DNA from: Haloglomus salinum
GTDB lineage: Archaea > Halobacteriota > Halobacteria > Halobacteriales > Haloarculaceae
Reading direction: 5' to 3'
NCBI RefSeq assembly: GCF_024298825.1
Contig: NZ_CP101153.1
Coordinates: 2,108,001 to 2,172,000 of the forward strand
DNA length: 64,000 nt
The notes under the pieces were generated by a model, which did not search any database, had not been told where the DNA came from, and saw only the letters and a program-made list of their open reading frames with translations. The translations under genes and the position numbers were made by a program. How positions within the stretch are numbered: the first letter of the stretch is position 1; every line of letters begins with the position of its first letter. Positions 22,711 to 31,725 of this stretch are shown here, piece after piece.

Positions 22711-25012
22711 CACCAGACCAATGAGCAAACCAGGATCCGAACTGCACGACCCCGGAACGACCACCCGCGAACGCGAGTTCGAGCACGTAGAGCCACCCAT
22801 CGGCTGGGACGGCCGGACACTCCAGGAGATGCTCGACGAGAGCGAGCAGCGCCTCGAGGAGACGGGCCGCTACCAGGGCCTCGACGAACTCGAGTTCAAA
22901 GCGGAGCAGCCGTTCAAGTACGAGCAGATGTACTCGCGGCTCCGCGGGGCGCTCGTCTCGGCGCGCGAGACGGCCCTGCACGTCTCGGCGTCACCCATCG
23001 TGCGCGAGATCGGGGAGCTGTGCTTCCAGATTTACACGCCCGAGGGTGACTCCGTGGCGGTGTCGACCGGAATCATCGTCCACGTTCACACGGGGAGCCT
23101 CGCGATCAAGTACATGATCGAGGAGGGGTACGAGACGAACCGTGGCATCCAGCCCGGGGACGTGTTCTGCAACAACGACAACGACCTCGGCAACGTCCAC
23201 ACCACCGATGTCCACACCTTCGTCCCCATCTTCTACGATGGGGAGTTGGTGGCGTGGGCGGATGGTGTCACCCACGAGATCGACATCGGCGGGATGACCC
23301 GCGGCCACGACCAGATCGCGTCCACGAACCGGCACGAGGACGGGCTGTACGCCACGTGTGAGAAGATCGGTGAGGACGACAAGCTGTACCAGGACTGGCG
23401 TGACCGCGGGCAGCGCGGCGTGCGGACGCCGATGTACTGGGACCTCGACGAGAAGTGTCGGCTCGCGGGCTGTCACATGATCCGCGAGGCGATCCACGAG
23501 ATGATCGACGAGGTCGGCGTCGAGCTGTTCAAGGACTTCCTCTACGAGGCTGTCGAGGAGGGCCGACAGATCATGGAATCCCGGGTGCAGGAACGGCTCT
23601 TCCCCGGGACGTACCGCGAGGCCAGCTTCCTCCCCATCCAGTGGGCGGACAAGGCCTGGCAGCCCGGCGCCCAGCAGAACATGATGAACCACCTCCCCGT
23701 CGAGATCACGGTCGATGGGGAGGGCGGGGTGGAGCTGGATATGGAAGGGGCCACCCCGCCCGGCCCGCACCCGTTCAACTGCGCCGAGGGCTCGATGGCG
23801 GGAGCGCTCTGGGTGTCGCTGACCCAGTGTCTGCTCCACGACGGGAAGGTGAACGACGGGGCTCACTACGCGGTGGACACCAACTACCCGGAGGGGACGG
23901 TGGTGAACCCGCAGGACCCCGAGCTGTCCTACCACAGCCCCTGGGGGACCATCTTCCCCACCTATCAGGGCGTCTGGAAATGCATCTCGCGTGGCTTCTT
24001 CTCGCGGGGGTTCCGCGAGGAGGTTGTCACGGGCTATGGGGAGCCGTCGGACGCCATCCAGGGCGGCGGGAAGCTGATGGACTCGCTGGCCGAGGCCATC
24101 CCGGACGCGCTGGGTGACTACTTCCCGGTGGGGTCGTTCGACTTCTCGTGCCAGGGCCTGGGTGCTTCGGCCTGCCGCGATGGCCTGGACTACGGGTATG
24201 CGATGTTCAATCCGGAGGCGGACCTCGGCGACGTCGAGGAGTGGGAGCAGACCCAGTGGGGCCTCATCCAGCTGGGACGGAAGGTCAAGCCCAACACCGC
24301 GGGCCACGGCAAGTACCGCGGCGGCTCCGGCTGGGAGGGGCTCTACACTGTCATGGGCAGCGAGGATACCTCGCTGTACTGTGTGAGTCTCCCGAACGTC
24401 GCCTGGTGCACCTCCGGGATGTCCGGCGGCTACCCCCACGGTACCGGGTACTCCGTGCGCGCACACGACACGGACCTGGCCAGGCGGACCGTCACGGACG
24501 AGCCGTACTCCATCGGGGACGACCGCCCGGGCGAACACCAGTTCGAGCAGAACATCGAGGCCGAGGAGCTCATCCGCGACCAGGACCCGATGTTCTTCCC
24601 GGAGGAGTTCGAGAACTACGACATGCTCCACTACAAGACCAGCGGTGGTCCGGGGTGGGGTGATCCGCTGGAGCGACCGTCGGAGAAGCTGAAGGCGGAC
24701 ATCGAGGAGGACGTCTTCACGCCGGACATCGTCGAGGAGGTGTACGGCGTGGTCGGCGACTACGACGCGGAGAACCGTGACTTCACGATCGACGAGGAAG
24801 CGACGGCTGAGCGACGTGCGGAGATCCGTGAGGAGCGAGCCGAGCGGACCCAGTCGTTCGAGGAGTTCTTCGAGGAGGAGCAGGCCCGCGTGAAGCAGAG
24901 CGACTGGAACGACGGCGTCCAGTGGATGTACGAGGGCGTCTTCGACCTGTCGGAGGAGTGGGCCGACGAGTTCCGTGGCTTCTGGGACCTCGGCGACGGG
25001 TACTCCCCCTAG
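22711..25012 (+). repeat. Tandem duplicate of the acxB region
   Basis: The segment duplicates 19788-22086. Similarity begins a few bases before the start codon: CACCAGACCAATGAGCAAAC is common to both, and in the first copy it contains the last codons of acxA (...PPDQ). The second copy thus carries an acxA-tail scar although no acxA precedes it. Stretches of 150-200 bases in the first third are identical; divergence rises towards the 3' end. Confidence 0.85.
22721..25012 (+). CDS. acxB: Acetone carboxylase alpha subunit, copy 2
   Basis: This 763-residue paralogue of the upstream acxB has the same N-terminus (MSKPGSELHDPGTTTRERE) and the intact metal triad His160, Asp163, His185. Differences cluster in the last third: SLYCVSLPNVAWCTSGMSGGYPHG replaces SLYTLSIPTVTWSSAGMSGGYPGG, and DEPYSIGDDRPGEHQFEQN replaces the corresponding DMPHNGRIEEQ region. 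The copy has no dedicated acxA or acxC, so it would have to combine with those of the first set. It may give an enzyme variant for another ketone or raise alpha-subunit dosage. It ends 84 bases before the first CoA ligase. Confidence 0.9.
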   Translation: MSKPGSELHDPGTTTREREFEHVEPPIGWDGRTLQEMLDESEQRLEETGRYQGLDELEFKAEQPFKYEQMYSRLRGALVSARETALHVSASPIVREIGELCFQIYTPEGDSVAVSTGIIVHVHTGSLAIKYMIEEGYETNRGIQPGDVFCNNDNDLGNVHTTDVHTFVPIFYDGELVAWADGVTHEIDIGGMTRGHDQIASTNRHEDGLYATCEKIGEDDKLYQDWRDRGQRGVRTPMYWDLDEKCRLAGCHMIREAIHEMIDEVGVELFKDFLYEAVEEGRQIMESRVQERLFPGTYREASFLPIQWADKAWQPGAQQNMMNHLPVEITVDGEGGVELDMEGATPPGPHPFNCAEGSMAGALWVSLTQCLLHDGKVNDGAHYAVDTNYPEGTVVNPQDPELSYHSPWGTIFPTYQGVWKCISRGFFSRGFREEVVTGYGEPSDAIQGGGKLMDSLAEAIPDALGDYFPVGSFDFSCQGLGASACRDGLDYGYAMFNPEADLGDVEEWEQTQWGLIQLGRKVKPNTAGHGKYRGGSGWEGLYTVMGSEDTSLYCVSLPNVAWCTSGMSGGYPHGTGYSVRAHDTDLARRTVTDEPYSIGDDRPGEHQFEQNIEAEELIRDQDPMFFPEEFENYDMLHYKTSGGPGWGDPLERPSEKLKADIEEDVFTPDIVEEVYGVVGDYDAENRDFTIDEEATAERRAEIREERAERTQSFEEFFEEEQARVKQSDWNDGVQWMYEGVFDLSEEWADEFRGFWDLGDGYSP

Positions 25013-25065
25013 TGACCGAGGACCGACAGCCGCCCACTGCTCCTGGATGCCCTGAGGTACGGTAA

Positions 25066-25072
25066 CTTTTTA
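25066..25072 (+). promoter_or_regulatory. TATA element of the first CoA ligase
   Basis: CTTTTTA is centred 28 bases before the ATG at 25097, so this gene can be transcribed separately from acx and without a leader. Confidence 0.5.
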
Positions 25073-25096
25073 CAAGATGGTGTACAAGTACGTCCC

Positions 25097-26716
25097 ATGC
25101 CGGCCGAAAGCGGCAGTACCACCAGTCGTCACGATGGCATCGAGCAGACGGGTACGGCGACGACACTCACCGACGCGCTCATCGACAGCCTCGACCGGTT
25201 CGCCGACCGGGTCGCGATCAGCGTCGACGGCGAGGAGTTCACCTATCGGGAACTCGACGAACGGTCGAACGCGGTGGCGAACGCGCTGGTCGCACGGGGG
25301 GTCGAACCCGGTGACCGCGTCGCGCTGATGATGTCGAACTGCCTCGGCTACGTCGTCGCGGACCTGGCCCTGCTGAAGACGGGCGCGGTGAAACTCCCGC
25401 TCAACGACATGCTGACCGAGGACGAGTTCGAGTACATGCTCCGTGACTCCGGGGCCGGCACCGTTGTCGCCGGGTCGGCGTTCACCGACACGCTGGCGTC
25501 GCTGGTCGACGCCGTCGACACCGTCGAGCGTGGGTTCGTCATCGACGCCGAACACGACCGGTTCGACTCGCTCGCCGACCTGGAGGCCGAGGGCGACAGC
25601 GCGACAGCGCCGGATGTGACGGTCCGCCCCCAGGACCCGTCCGGCCACTTCTACACCGGTGGCACCACCGGCGACCCGAAGGGCGTCGTCCACTCGCACG
25701 ACAACTTCCTCCAGAACATGTACGCCCACATCACGGAACTGGGCCTGACGGGGAACGACACGCTGCTCCTGATGACGCCGCTTCCACACTCGGCCGGGGC
25801 GTTCCTGTGGGCCGCCCTGCTGGTCGGCGCGAAGTCGGTCATCCGGCCCGGATTCGACCCCGGGCAGGCGCTCGCGGATATCGAGGAACACGACGTGACG
25901 TGGACGTTCCTCGTCCCGACGATGATCTACACGGTGCTGGACCACCCGGACCTCGAGACGACGGATACGTCGTCGCTGGAGACACTGGTCTACGGCGCCG
26001 CGCCGATGACGCCGGCCCGTCTCCGTGAGGGGCTCGACGAGTTCGGGACCGTGTTCACCCAGTTCTACGGGCAGACCGAGGTGCCGAACATCATCACCGT
26101 CCTCGGGAAGGAGGAGCACCGTATCGCCATCGAGGAGGGTGAGGAGCAACGCCTCGGCTCCGCCGGCCAGCCCGCCCTGATGGCGGATGTCAAGATCGTC
26201 GATACGGAGACCGGCGAGCGCCAGCCGCCCGGCTCGGAGGGCGAGATCATGGCGACCGCGCCGTACGTGATGGAGGAGTACTGGCAGCTGCCCGAGAAGA
26301 CCGCGGAGACGGTCGAGAACGGCTGGGTCCACACCGGCGACGTCGGCAAACGCGACGAGGACGGCTACGTCTACCTCCTCGACCGGAAGAGCAACATGAT
26401 CATCTCCGGCGGGATGAACGTCTACAGCACCGATGTCGAGGACGTGCTGGTCACGCACGAGGGTGTCTCGCAGGTCGCCGTCATCGGGGTCCCCGACGAG
26501 AAGTGGGGCGAGGCGGTGACAGCCATCGTCGTTCCGGAGGACGGGTCGGTCACGGCCGAGGAGATCCACGCGTTCGCCGACGAGGAGCTCGCGGACTACA
26601 AGCGCCCGAAACACGTCGAGTTCCGCGACGAGCTGCCCCAGACCCCGTACGGCAAGATCGACAAGAAGGCGCTCCGGGAGCCGTTCTGGGAGGACTCCGA
26701 CCGGGAGATCAACTGA
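25097..26716 (+). CDS. AMP-forming acyl-CoA ligase 1
   Basis: This 539-residue adenylate-forming enzyme activates a carboxylic acid to its CoA thioester through an acyl-AMP. The P-loop-like motif is YTGGTTGDPKGVVHSH (about 190-205). Motif A5 is FYGQTEVP, the hinge/Asp motif is GWVHTGDVGKRDEDGYVYLLDRKSNMIISGG, and the catalytic C-terminal Lys lies in TPYGKIDKKALRE. The acid cannot be read from sequence. Beside acetone carboxylase, acetoacetate is a logical substrate; for the second carboxylase, a benzoylacetate-type beta-keto acid is possible. It has its own leaderless promoter. Confidence 0.92.
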   Translation: MPAESGSTTSRHDGIEQTGTATTLTDALIDSLDRFADRVAISVDGEEFTYRELDERSNAVANALVARGVEPGDRVALMMSNCLGYVVADLALLKTGAVKLPLNDMLTEDEFEYMLRDSGAGTVVAGSAFTDTLASLVDAVDTVERGFVIDAEHDRFDSLADLEAEGDSATAPDVTVRPQDPSGHFYTGGTTGDPKGVVHSHDNFLQNMYAHITELGLTGNDTLLLMTPLPHSAGAFLWAALLVGAKSVIRPGFDPGQALADIEEHDVTWTFLVPTMIYTVLDHPDLETTDTSSLETLVYGAAPMTPARLREGLDEFGTVFTQFYGQTEVPNIITVLGKEEHRIAIEEGEEQRLGSAGQPALMADVKIVDTETGERQPPGSEGEIMATAPYVMEEYWQLPEKTAETVENGWVHTGDVGKRDEDGYVYLLDRKSNMIISGGMNVYSTDVEDVLVTHEGVSQVAVIGVPDEKWGEAVTAIVVPEDGSVTAEEIHAFADEELADYKRPKHVEFRDELPQTPYGKIDKKALREPFWEDSDREIN

Positions 26717-26859
26717 CCGCGACGACCGCCGGTCCCGACGCGTCGGGGGGCGATTCGCGGGGAAACCGTTAACTACTCGCACGGAATGAGTTGGCACGAT
26801 GGTTGCACCGACGCGCGTCGATCGCCGGACTCGCGCCCGACCACCTGCGCTATGGACCG

Positions 26860-28446
26860 ATGAGCCAAGTCGTATCTGACCAGCACGAGACACTCGTCAC
26901 GCTTCTTGCCGACCGAGCGGCCAGTATCGGTGACGGTCCGCTCGTCCACACTGCCGACCGGACGTACAGCTATCGAGAACTCGACCGACAGTCCAACGCC
27001 ATCGCCAACGCCCTCGTCGACCGAGGGGTCGAGCCGGGCGACCGTATCTGTACCTTCCTCGAGAACAGTCCCGAGTACCTCGCCGTCTGGTTCGGCATCG
27101 CCAAGGCCGGGGCGGTCATGGTCCCACTGAACACCGACCTCTATGGCGAGGGCCTGGCGTACGTCCTGCGCGACTCCACGGCGACGACGATCTTCATCGA
27201 CGACGCGACCCGGGAGCACTACGAGACGGTTCGCGGTGACGACAACCACGTCGAGACGGAGTTCCTGCTGGGCGAGGCTCCCCCACGTTCGTCGTACCAG
27301 TCGTTCGCGGCCCTGCTAGACGCCGAGCAGGCGATGGGACCGAGCCGGTCTCCCCGTGGCTCCGACCCGATGTCCATCATCTACACGAGCGGGACCACCG
27401 GCGAGCCGAAGGGCGTCGTCCTCCCGCACTACTCCTACATCACCACTGGAAGCGTGTTCGCCGATATGGTGCTGTCTTCGGGCCGGGACGACCGTGCGTT
27501 CACGACGCTTCCCCTCTCTCACGCCAATGCCCAGCAGACGACCGTACCGGGGGCGATTCTCGCGAAGACGGATTTCGCCCTGTACGAGGAGTTCGATCCG
27601 GACCGCTTCTGGGACCAGATTCGGCGCCACGACGCGACGGTGTTCAACTACATCGGGACGATGATCACCAACCTCCACAACACCGAGGCGAAACCGGACG
27701 ACGCCGACAACCCCGCGGTGTACGGCGTCGGTGCCAACGCTCCACCAGGTGTTTTCGACTCGTTCGAACCCCGCTTCGATGTCCAGCTGGTCGAGGGGTA
27801 CGGGCTCACCGAGACCGCGACCATCGCGGCGATCAACCCCGTCGACGCCCCGCGCCGCGGGAGCATCGGGAAACCCCTCCCGCACACGGAGATGGAGATC
27901 GTCGACGAAGAGGACCGTCCGCTATCCCCCGGTGAGGAGGGTGAGATCGTCGTCCGGCCCCTCGAGCCGAACGTGTTCATGCTGGGCTACCACAACCGTC
28001 CCGAGGAGACCGTCGACGCGTGGCAGAACCTCTGGTTCCACACCGGCGATATCGGCTACAAGGACGAGGACGGCTACTTCCACTTCGTCGACCGGAAGGC
28101 GTACGCCATCCAGCAGCCTGGTGGGAACATCTCCTCCTACGAGGTCGAGAGCGTCCTCAGTGACCACCCCGACCTGAAGGAGGCTGCGGTGTTCGGCGTT
28201 CCGGACGACCGGGGCTCCGAGGCCGTCAAGGCGGTCGTCGTCCCGAAACCGGGGGCGATGCCGACACCCGTCGACATCGTCGATTACTGCGACGGCAAGC
28301 TCGCCTACTTCAAGGTCCCGCGGTACATCGACATCCGCGACGAGCTCCCGAAGACGTCCACCGAGCGGGTGAAGAAGTACGAACTGATGGCCGAGAGCAA
28401 CGACGGGGTCTGGGACCGCGAGAGCGGCTACGAACTCAAGCGGTGA
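26860..28446 (+). CDS. AMP-forming acyl-CoA ligase 2 (CaiC-like)
   Basis: This 528-residue adenylate-forming ligase has YTSGTTGEPKGVVLPH, EGYGLTETA, FHTGDIGYKDEDGYFHFVDRKAYAIQQPGGNISSYEVE and a C-terminal region LPKTSTERVKKYEL. The GGNISSYEVE block resembles crotonobetaine/carnitine-CoA ligases (CaiC), so it differs in subfamily from the preceding ligase. The ATG at 26860 (MSQVVSDQHETL) is chosen because a TATA-like AACCGTTAACTACT lies at about 26765 and the upstream in-frame extension is not ligase-like. Together with ligase 1 it may activate the two kinds of beta-keto acid made by the two carboxylases. Confidence 0.9.
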   Translation: MSQVVSDQHETLVTLLADRAASIGDGPLVHTADRTYSYRELDRQSNAIANALVDRGVEPGDRICTFLENSPEYLAVWFGIAKAGAVMVPLNTDLYGEGLAYVLRDSTATTIFIDDATREHYETVRGDDNHVETEFLLGEAPPRSSYQSFAALLDAEQAMGPSRSPRGSDPMSIIYTSGTTGEPKGVVLPHYSYITTGSVFADMVLSSGRDDRAFTTLPLSHANAQQTTVPGAILAKTDFALYEEFDPDRFWDQIRRHDATVFNYIGTMITNLHNTEAKPDDADNPAVYGVGANAPPGVFDSFEPRFDVQLVEGYGLTETATIAAINPVDAPRRGSIGKPLPHTEMEIVDEEDRPLSPGEEGEIVVRPLEPNVFMLGYHNRPEETVDAWQNLWFHTGDIGYKDEDGYFHFVDRKAYAIQQPGGNISSYEVESVLSDHPDLKEAAVFGVPDDRGSEAVKAVVVPKPGAMPTPVDIVDYCDGKLAYFKVPRYIDIRDELPKTSTERVKKYELMAESNDGVWDRESGYELKR

Positions 28447-28612
28447 GTCGGCTTCTGCGACATCGCCGCTCTCAGAGCGAGGACGGTCCGTCCGGCAAGA
28501 GCGAACTGGTCGAGCGCCGACACACCGAGGTGGGCAGTACCGTTATCTCCTCTACGACACGCCAAGATTTTTACTGGGCCCCGACAATCGTTCACGTGGC
28601 GGTGACTGACAC

Positions 28613-29032
28613 ATGGCGAAGACATTCCCAAGCGACGAATGGTTCGACGAACTGGGGGACCGACTGAACGCGAACGAGACCTACACCGAGCAGGCCGAAG
28701 GCTGGGGCGTCGACTTCGACGGTGACTTCATCTTCACCATCGAGGCTGGCGATGGGCTCCCGGAGACCTACCACTACTTCATCGGCCTCGAGGACGGCGA
28801 CTGCACTGGGACTCGTCCGGTCGACAATCCGGCCGAGGTCGAGAACGGCTTCGAGCTCTCCGGCCCGTACGGGAACTGGCAGTCCCTCGTCCGCGGCGAG
28901 ATGGGCGCCATCGAGGGTATCATGGGTGGCGACTTCGAGCTGGACGGGAGTATGAACACCTTGCTCAAATATCAGGACGCCGCGACGACGTTCGTGGAGT
29001 CCTGTTCGGAGATCGAGACGGAGTTCGCGTGA
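28613..29032 (+). CDS. SCP2 sterol-binding-domain protein
   Basis: This 139-residue single-domain protein resembles the SCP2 lipid-binding fold: FDGDFIFTIEAGDG, YHYFIGLEDGDCTG, GPYGNWQSLVRGE and a C-terminal GDFELDGSMNTLLKYQDAATTFVE. Such domains bind hydrophobic ligands such as fatty acyl-CoA. It lies between the CoA ligases and the second carboxylase operon with its own AT-rich upstream region (AGATTTTTACTG). A role in carrying a hydrophobic ketone or acyl-CoA is inference from position. Confidence 0.75.
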   Translation: MAKTFPSDEWFDELGDRLNANETYTEQAEGWGVDFDGDFIFTIEAGDGLPETYHYFIGLEDGDCTGTRPVDNPAEVENGFELSGPYGNWQSLVRGEMGAIEGIMGGDFELDGSMNTLLKYQDAATTFVESCSEIETEFA

Positions 29033-29139
29033 AACCGCCTGCCGGGGCCCCTGAACGTCCACGTCGGCCTCTCCGCCGGTCACGGTGAGTCGTCACGCGA
29101 GGTGCATGCGGGCCTCGGAGGAACATCCGCTGCCCCACG

Positions 29140-29154
29140 TTATTTATATATAGG
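29140..29154 (+). promoter_or_regulatory. TATA element of the second carboxylase operon
   Basis: TTATTTATATATAGG is the clearest TATA box in the window. Initiation would be expected near 29172-29176, at the ATG of the short leader frame and almost 200 bases before the first large gene. Confidence 0.6.
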
Positions 29155-29173
29155 CCGTTTTTAAGAGGTTCCT

Positions 29174-29257
29174 ATGGAAAAATATAATAAACTCTCTTCC
29201 GAACAGCTGTCTGCATGCGGACCAGTACCAACCCTCTCGCGGTATGGCGGACCGTGA
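29174..29257 (+). CDS. Putative 27-residue leader peptide
   Basis: The frame encodes MEKYNKLSSEQLSACGPVPT and seven more residues before TGA. Its ATG sits where a leaderless transcript from the strong TATA element should begin. Codons are AT-rich at first (AAA TAT AAT AAA), unlike the neighbouring genes. It may be a regulatory leader peptide, a tiny protein or a chance frame. No family is recognised. Confidence 0.35.
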   Translation: MEKYNKLSSEQLSACGPVPTLSRYGGP

Positions 29258-29371
29258 GACGAGCCGGCTCCGGCGCGAGGGGCTGAGTCGGTGACCTGAC
29301 GGTCGGCCCCGCGACGGATGCCTGGAGACCGGAGAGTACCGGGATGATGAACAGCAGACACGAACTCACAG

Positions 29372-31306
29372 ATGGAAACGACAATCGACATCGACACAGG
29401 CGGAACGTTCACGGACGGCACCGTCAGGCGCGGTGACGAGGTATGGACGCTCAAGACGTCCACGACACCCCATGACCTGACGGTCTGTTTCTCCGATATC
29501 ATCGAACAGGCGGCCGCCCTGTTCGAAGAAGAACCACGGGAGTTGCTCACGACGGTCGACTGCATCCGATACTCGACTACTATCGGTACCAACGCGGTCA
29601 TCGAGCGTGAGGGGGCGAACGTGGGGGTTCTGACCCCCCGGACATCTCTCGGCCAGCTGGAGAGCTACGACGCCTCGCTCGTGGACGATATCCTCGAACA
29701 GGGAGCCCAGCGGGAGCTGGCGAGCGCCTCTGACTCCCGACAGACAGCGAAGCGGTACAACGACCTGGCCGAGGAGTTGAGCGACAACATCGTCGTCGGG
29801 ATGGACTCACTGGAGTCCGAACGAGCCATCCAGGACGTTCTGCTGGACGAACAGCCCCAGCACTACCTGGGGAGCGTTCCGTTGCATCTCACGCACGAAC
29901 TGACAAGCGACCCCGACGACCAGCGGCGCCTCAGGACGACGCTGGTCGACTCGTACCTGCACCCCTCGCTCGGGGAGTTCCTCTACCGGGCCGAGGACTT
30001 CCTGCGCGACCACGGGTACGACAACCCGCTGCTCGTCTTCTGCAACGACGGCGCCTCGACCCGGGTCGCCAAGACGACGGCGCTCCAGACCTACAACTCC
30101 GGCCCGTCAGCCGGCATCCAGGGTGCGGCCGAGATGGCGACCCTGTACGACGCATCGGACGCGGTCGCACTCGATATCGGGGGGACGAGTGCCGACGTGG
30201 CACTCATCCGGGACGGTGCGGTCGCACGCGACGAGTTCGGGGAGGTCGAGGGCGTCGAGGTATCCTTCCCGATGCGGAAACTCTTCCCGGTCAGTGGCGG
30301 TGGCGGCACCGTCGCGAAGGTCGTCGGTGACGACCTCGAACTCGGGCCCGAGAGTGCGGGGGCGAATCCGGGCCCGGCGTGTTACGGCCTCGGTGGCCGG
30401 CGGCCGACGGTCACCGACGCGGACGTCGTCTCGGGTATCATGACACCCGGGTTCTTCGCGGGCGACGAGGTCTCGCTCGACGCCGACCGGGCCCGGAGCG
30501 TCATCGAGGAGCATATCGCCGAACCGCTCGGGCTCACGCCCGAGGAGGCTGCACTCGAGATTCGCAACCGGCTCGAGGGACAGATCGGGTCGTTCATCCG
30601 CGAGAAGCTCTCCAGCCGCGATATCGCTCCCGCCGAGGCGACGCTCGTCGTGTACGGGGGGGCCGGTCCGACCCACGCGTGTGGTGTCGCCCGCAATGCA
30701 GGCATCGAGCGTATCGTCGTCCCGTCGTATCCGTCGGTCTTCAGCGCGCACAGCGTCGGTTTCAGCGACGTCGTGCACGACTACCACTTCCGCGCAGCGG
30801 AGCAGAACGACCTGGACGGGCTCTCGGACGAGGTCGGCCGCTTGCGACAGCGGGCTCGCCGCGACATGGAGGGCGAGGGCTTCGGAGCTGACGAGGTCGA
30901 ACTGTCCTGGCACGTCAGCGGCGTCACCGGAACCGAGGCCACCGACCTCGGAGCCGTCGACCCGGCCGAGGCCGAATCCGAACTGGCGGCGCGACTCGAC
31001 GACTACGACCAGGCCGTCCTGACGCTCACCGCGACCGCACAGCTCCCGACGAACACGTTCACCCCGCGACTGTCGACCACGACCGAGCTGGAGCCGGCCA
31101 GCGAGAGCGACATCGCGTGGCAGACCGCCGATGGGCAGGCGACCGCGTCGACTCCCGTCTTCGACTACCGGGAGATCGAGGGCCAGGCCTCGGCCGCGGG
31201 GCCTGCAGTGCTGCGTGACACCTCGACGACATACGCGATTCCCCCCGACTGGCGGTTCGAGATCAACGAGTACGGACACATGGTCATCACTGCGGAGGAC
31301 AGCTAA
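29372..31306 (+). CDS. HyuA-like carboxylase subunit (ApcA-like)
   Basis: This 644-residue (about 69 kDa) HyuA-type protein of the actin-like ATPase fold has DIDTGGTFTDGT at the N-terminus, STTIGTNAVIERE, NSGPSAGIQGA, DIGGTSADVALI, VSGGGGTVAK and GPESAGANPGPACYG. It also has a central YGGAGPTHACG. It is shorter than the neighbouring HyuA protein. With the small zinc protein, second HyuA, HyuB and roughly 31-kDa protein downstream it reproduces the subunit set of acetophenone carboxylase, where the 70-kDa ApcA is a HyuA homologue (family knowledge from memory). Its stop overlaps the next start by one base. A long leader with a short open frame precedes it. Confidence 0.72.
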   Translation: METTIDIDTGGTFTDGTVRRGDEVWTLKTSTTPHDLTVCFSDIIEQAAALFEEEPRELLTTVDCIRYSTTIGTNAVIEREGANVGVLTPRTSLGQLESYDASLVDDILEQGAQRELASASDSRQTAKRYNDLAEELSDNIVVGMDSLESERAIQDVLLDEQPQHYLGSVPLHLTHELTSDPDDQRRLRTTLVDSYLHPSLGEFLYRAEDFLRDHGYDNPLLVFCNDGASTRVAKTTALQTYNSGPSAGIQGAAEMATLYDASDAVALDIGGTSADVALIRDGAVARDEFGEVEGVEVSFPMRKLFPVSGGGGTVAKVVGDDLELGPESAGANPGPACYGLGGRRPTVTDADVVSGIMTPGFFAGDEVSLDADRARSVIEEHIAEPLGLTPEEAALEIRNRLEGQIGSFIREKLSSRDIAPAEATLVVYGGAGPTHACGVARNAGIERIVVPSYPSVFSAHSVGFSDVVHDYHFRAAEQNDLDGLSDEVGRLRQRARRDMEGEGFGADEVELSWHVSGVTGTEATDLGAVDPAEAESELAARLDDYDQAVLTLTATAQLPTNTFTPRLSTTTELEPASESDIAWQTADGQATASTPVFDYREIEGQASAAGPAVLRDTSTTYAIPPDWRFEINEYGHMVITAEDS

Positions 31307-31725
31307 TGGCACACAGCGAACACGGTACGAATCAGGGCGTACAGACCGACGGAATCGAGGCCGAGGTCGGGCTCGACGAGCCCGCCGTCGTCCCGATCAC
31401 GCCGTACCTCGGCATCGACCTCGACGTCGAGCAGTGGCGGTGTCGGCGCTGCGGCGAGGAACTCGACGACGCCACGGAGAACTACAAGCACGGGCTCCTC
31501 GTCAACGAGCGGGACCCGAGCGAGATCCACCGGCCGCTCATCGGCGACGAGTACGAGTACACCTACTCCCCGGACTCGGAGTGGTGCCGTATTCTGGAGT
31601 ACTACTGCCCCGGTTGTGGGGCACAGGTGGAGACGGAGTACCTGCCCCCCGGGCATCCACCGACGAACGAGATTCAGCCGGACCTCGACTGGCTCCGTGA
31701 GCGCTACATGGAGGGAGACACATGA
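31306..31725 (+). CDS. Small zinc subunit of ketone carboxylase (ApcB/AcxC-like)
   Basis: This 139-residue (about 16 kDa) acidic protein has two zinc knuckles, Cys46/Cys49 (CRRCGEEL) and Cys101/Cys104 (YYCPGCGAQVETEYLPPGHPP). The sequence after the second knuckle parallels the gamma subunit of acetone carboxylase (YCPECYQLLDVD...PVGYP). It overlaps both flanking HyuA genes (1 and 4 bases), so the three are translationally coupled. Its size fits ApcB (15 kDa) of acetophenone carboxylase. A gamma-like subunit argues for carboxylase rather than hydantoinase function. Confidence 0.75.
   Translation: MAHSEHGTNQGVQTDGIEAEVGLDEPAVVPITPYLGIDLDVEQWRCRRCGEELDDATENYKHGLLVNERDPSEIHRPLIGDEYEYTYSPDSEWCRILEYYCPGCGAQVETEYLPPGHPPTNEIQPDLDWLRERYMEGDT

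Larger units (their letters stand above)
29033..29371. other. Long leader region of the second carboxylase operon
   Basis: These 339 bases contain a strong TATA element (29140-29154), a 27-codon frame beginning exactly 27 bases downstream of it, and about 115 bases of GC-rich sequence before the first structural gene. Most haloarchaeal transcripts have little or no leader, so this is unusual. Confidence 0.5.

Noticed and set aside
17654-22800. Very long open frames antisense to acxA and acxB (over 700 and 900 codons)
   Set aside because: They are shadows of the GC-rich codon pattern of the sense genes; their translations show no known family and are dominated by Val, Arg and His-rich segments, while the sense strand carries clear family motifs.
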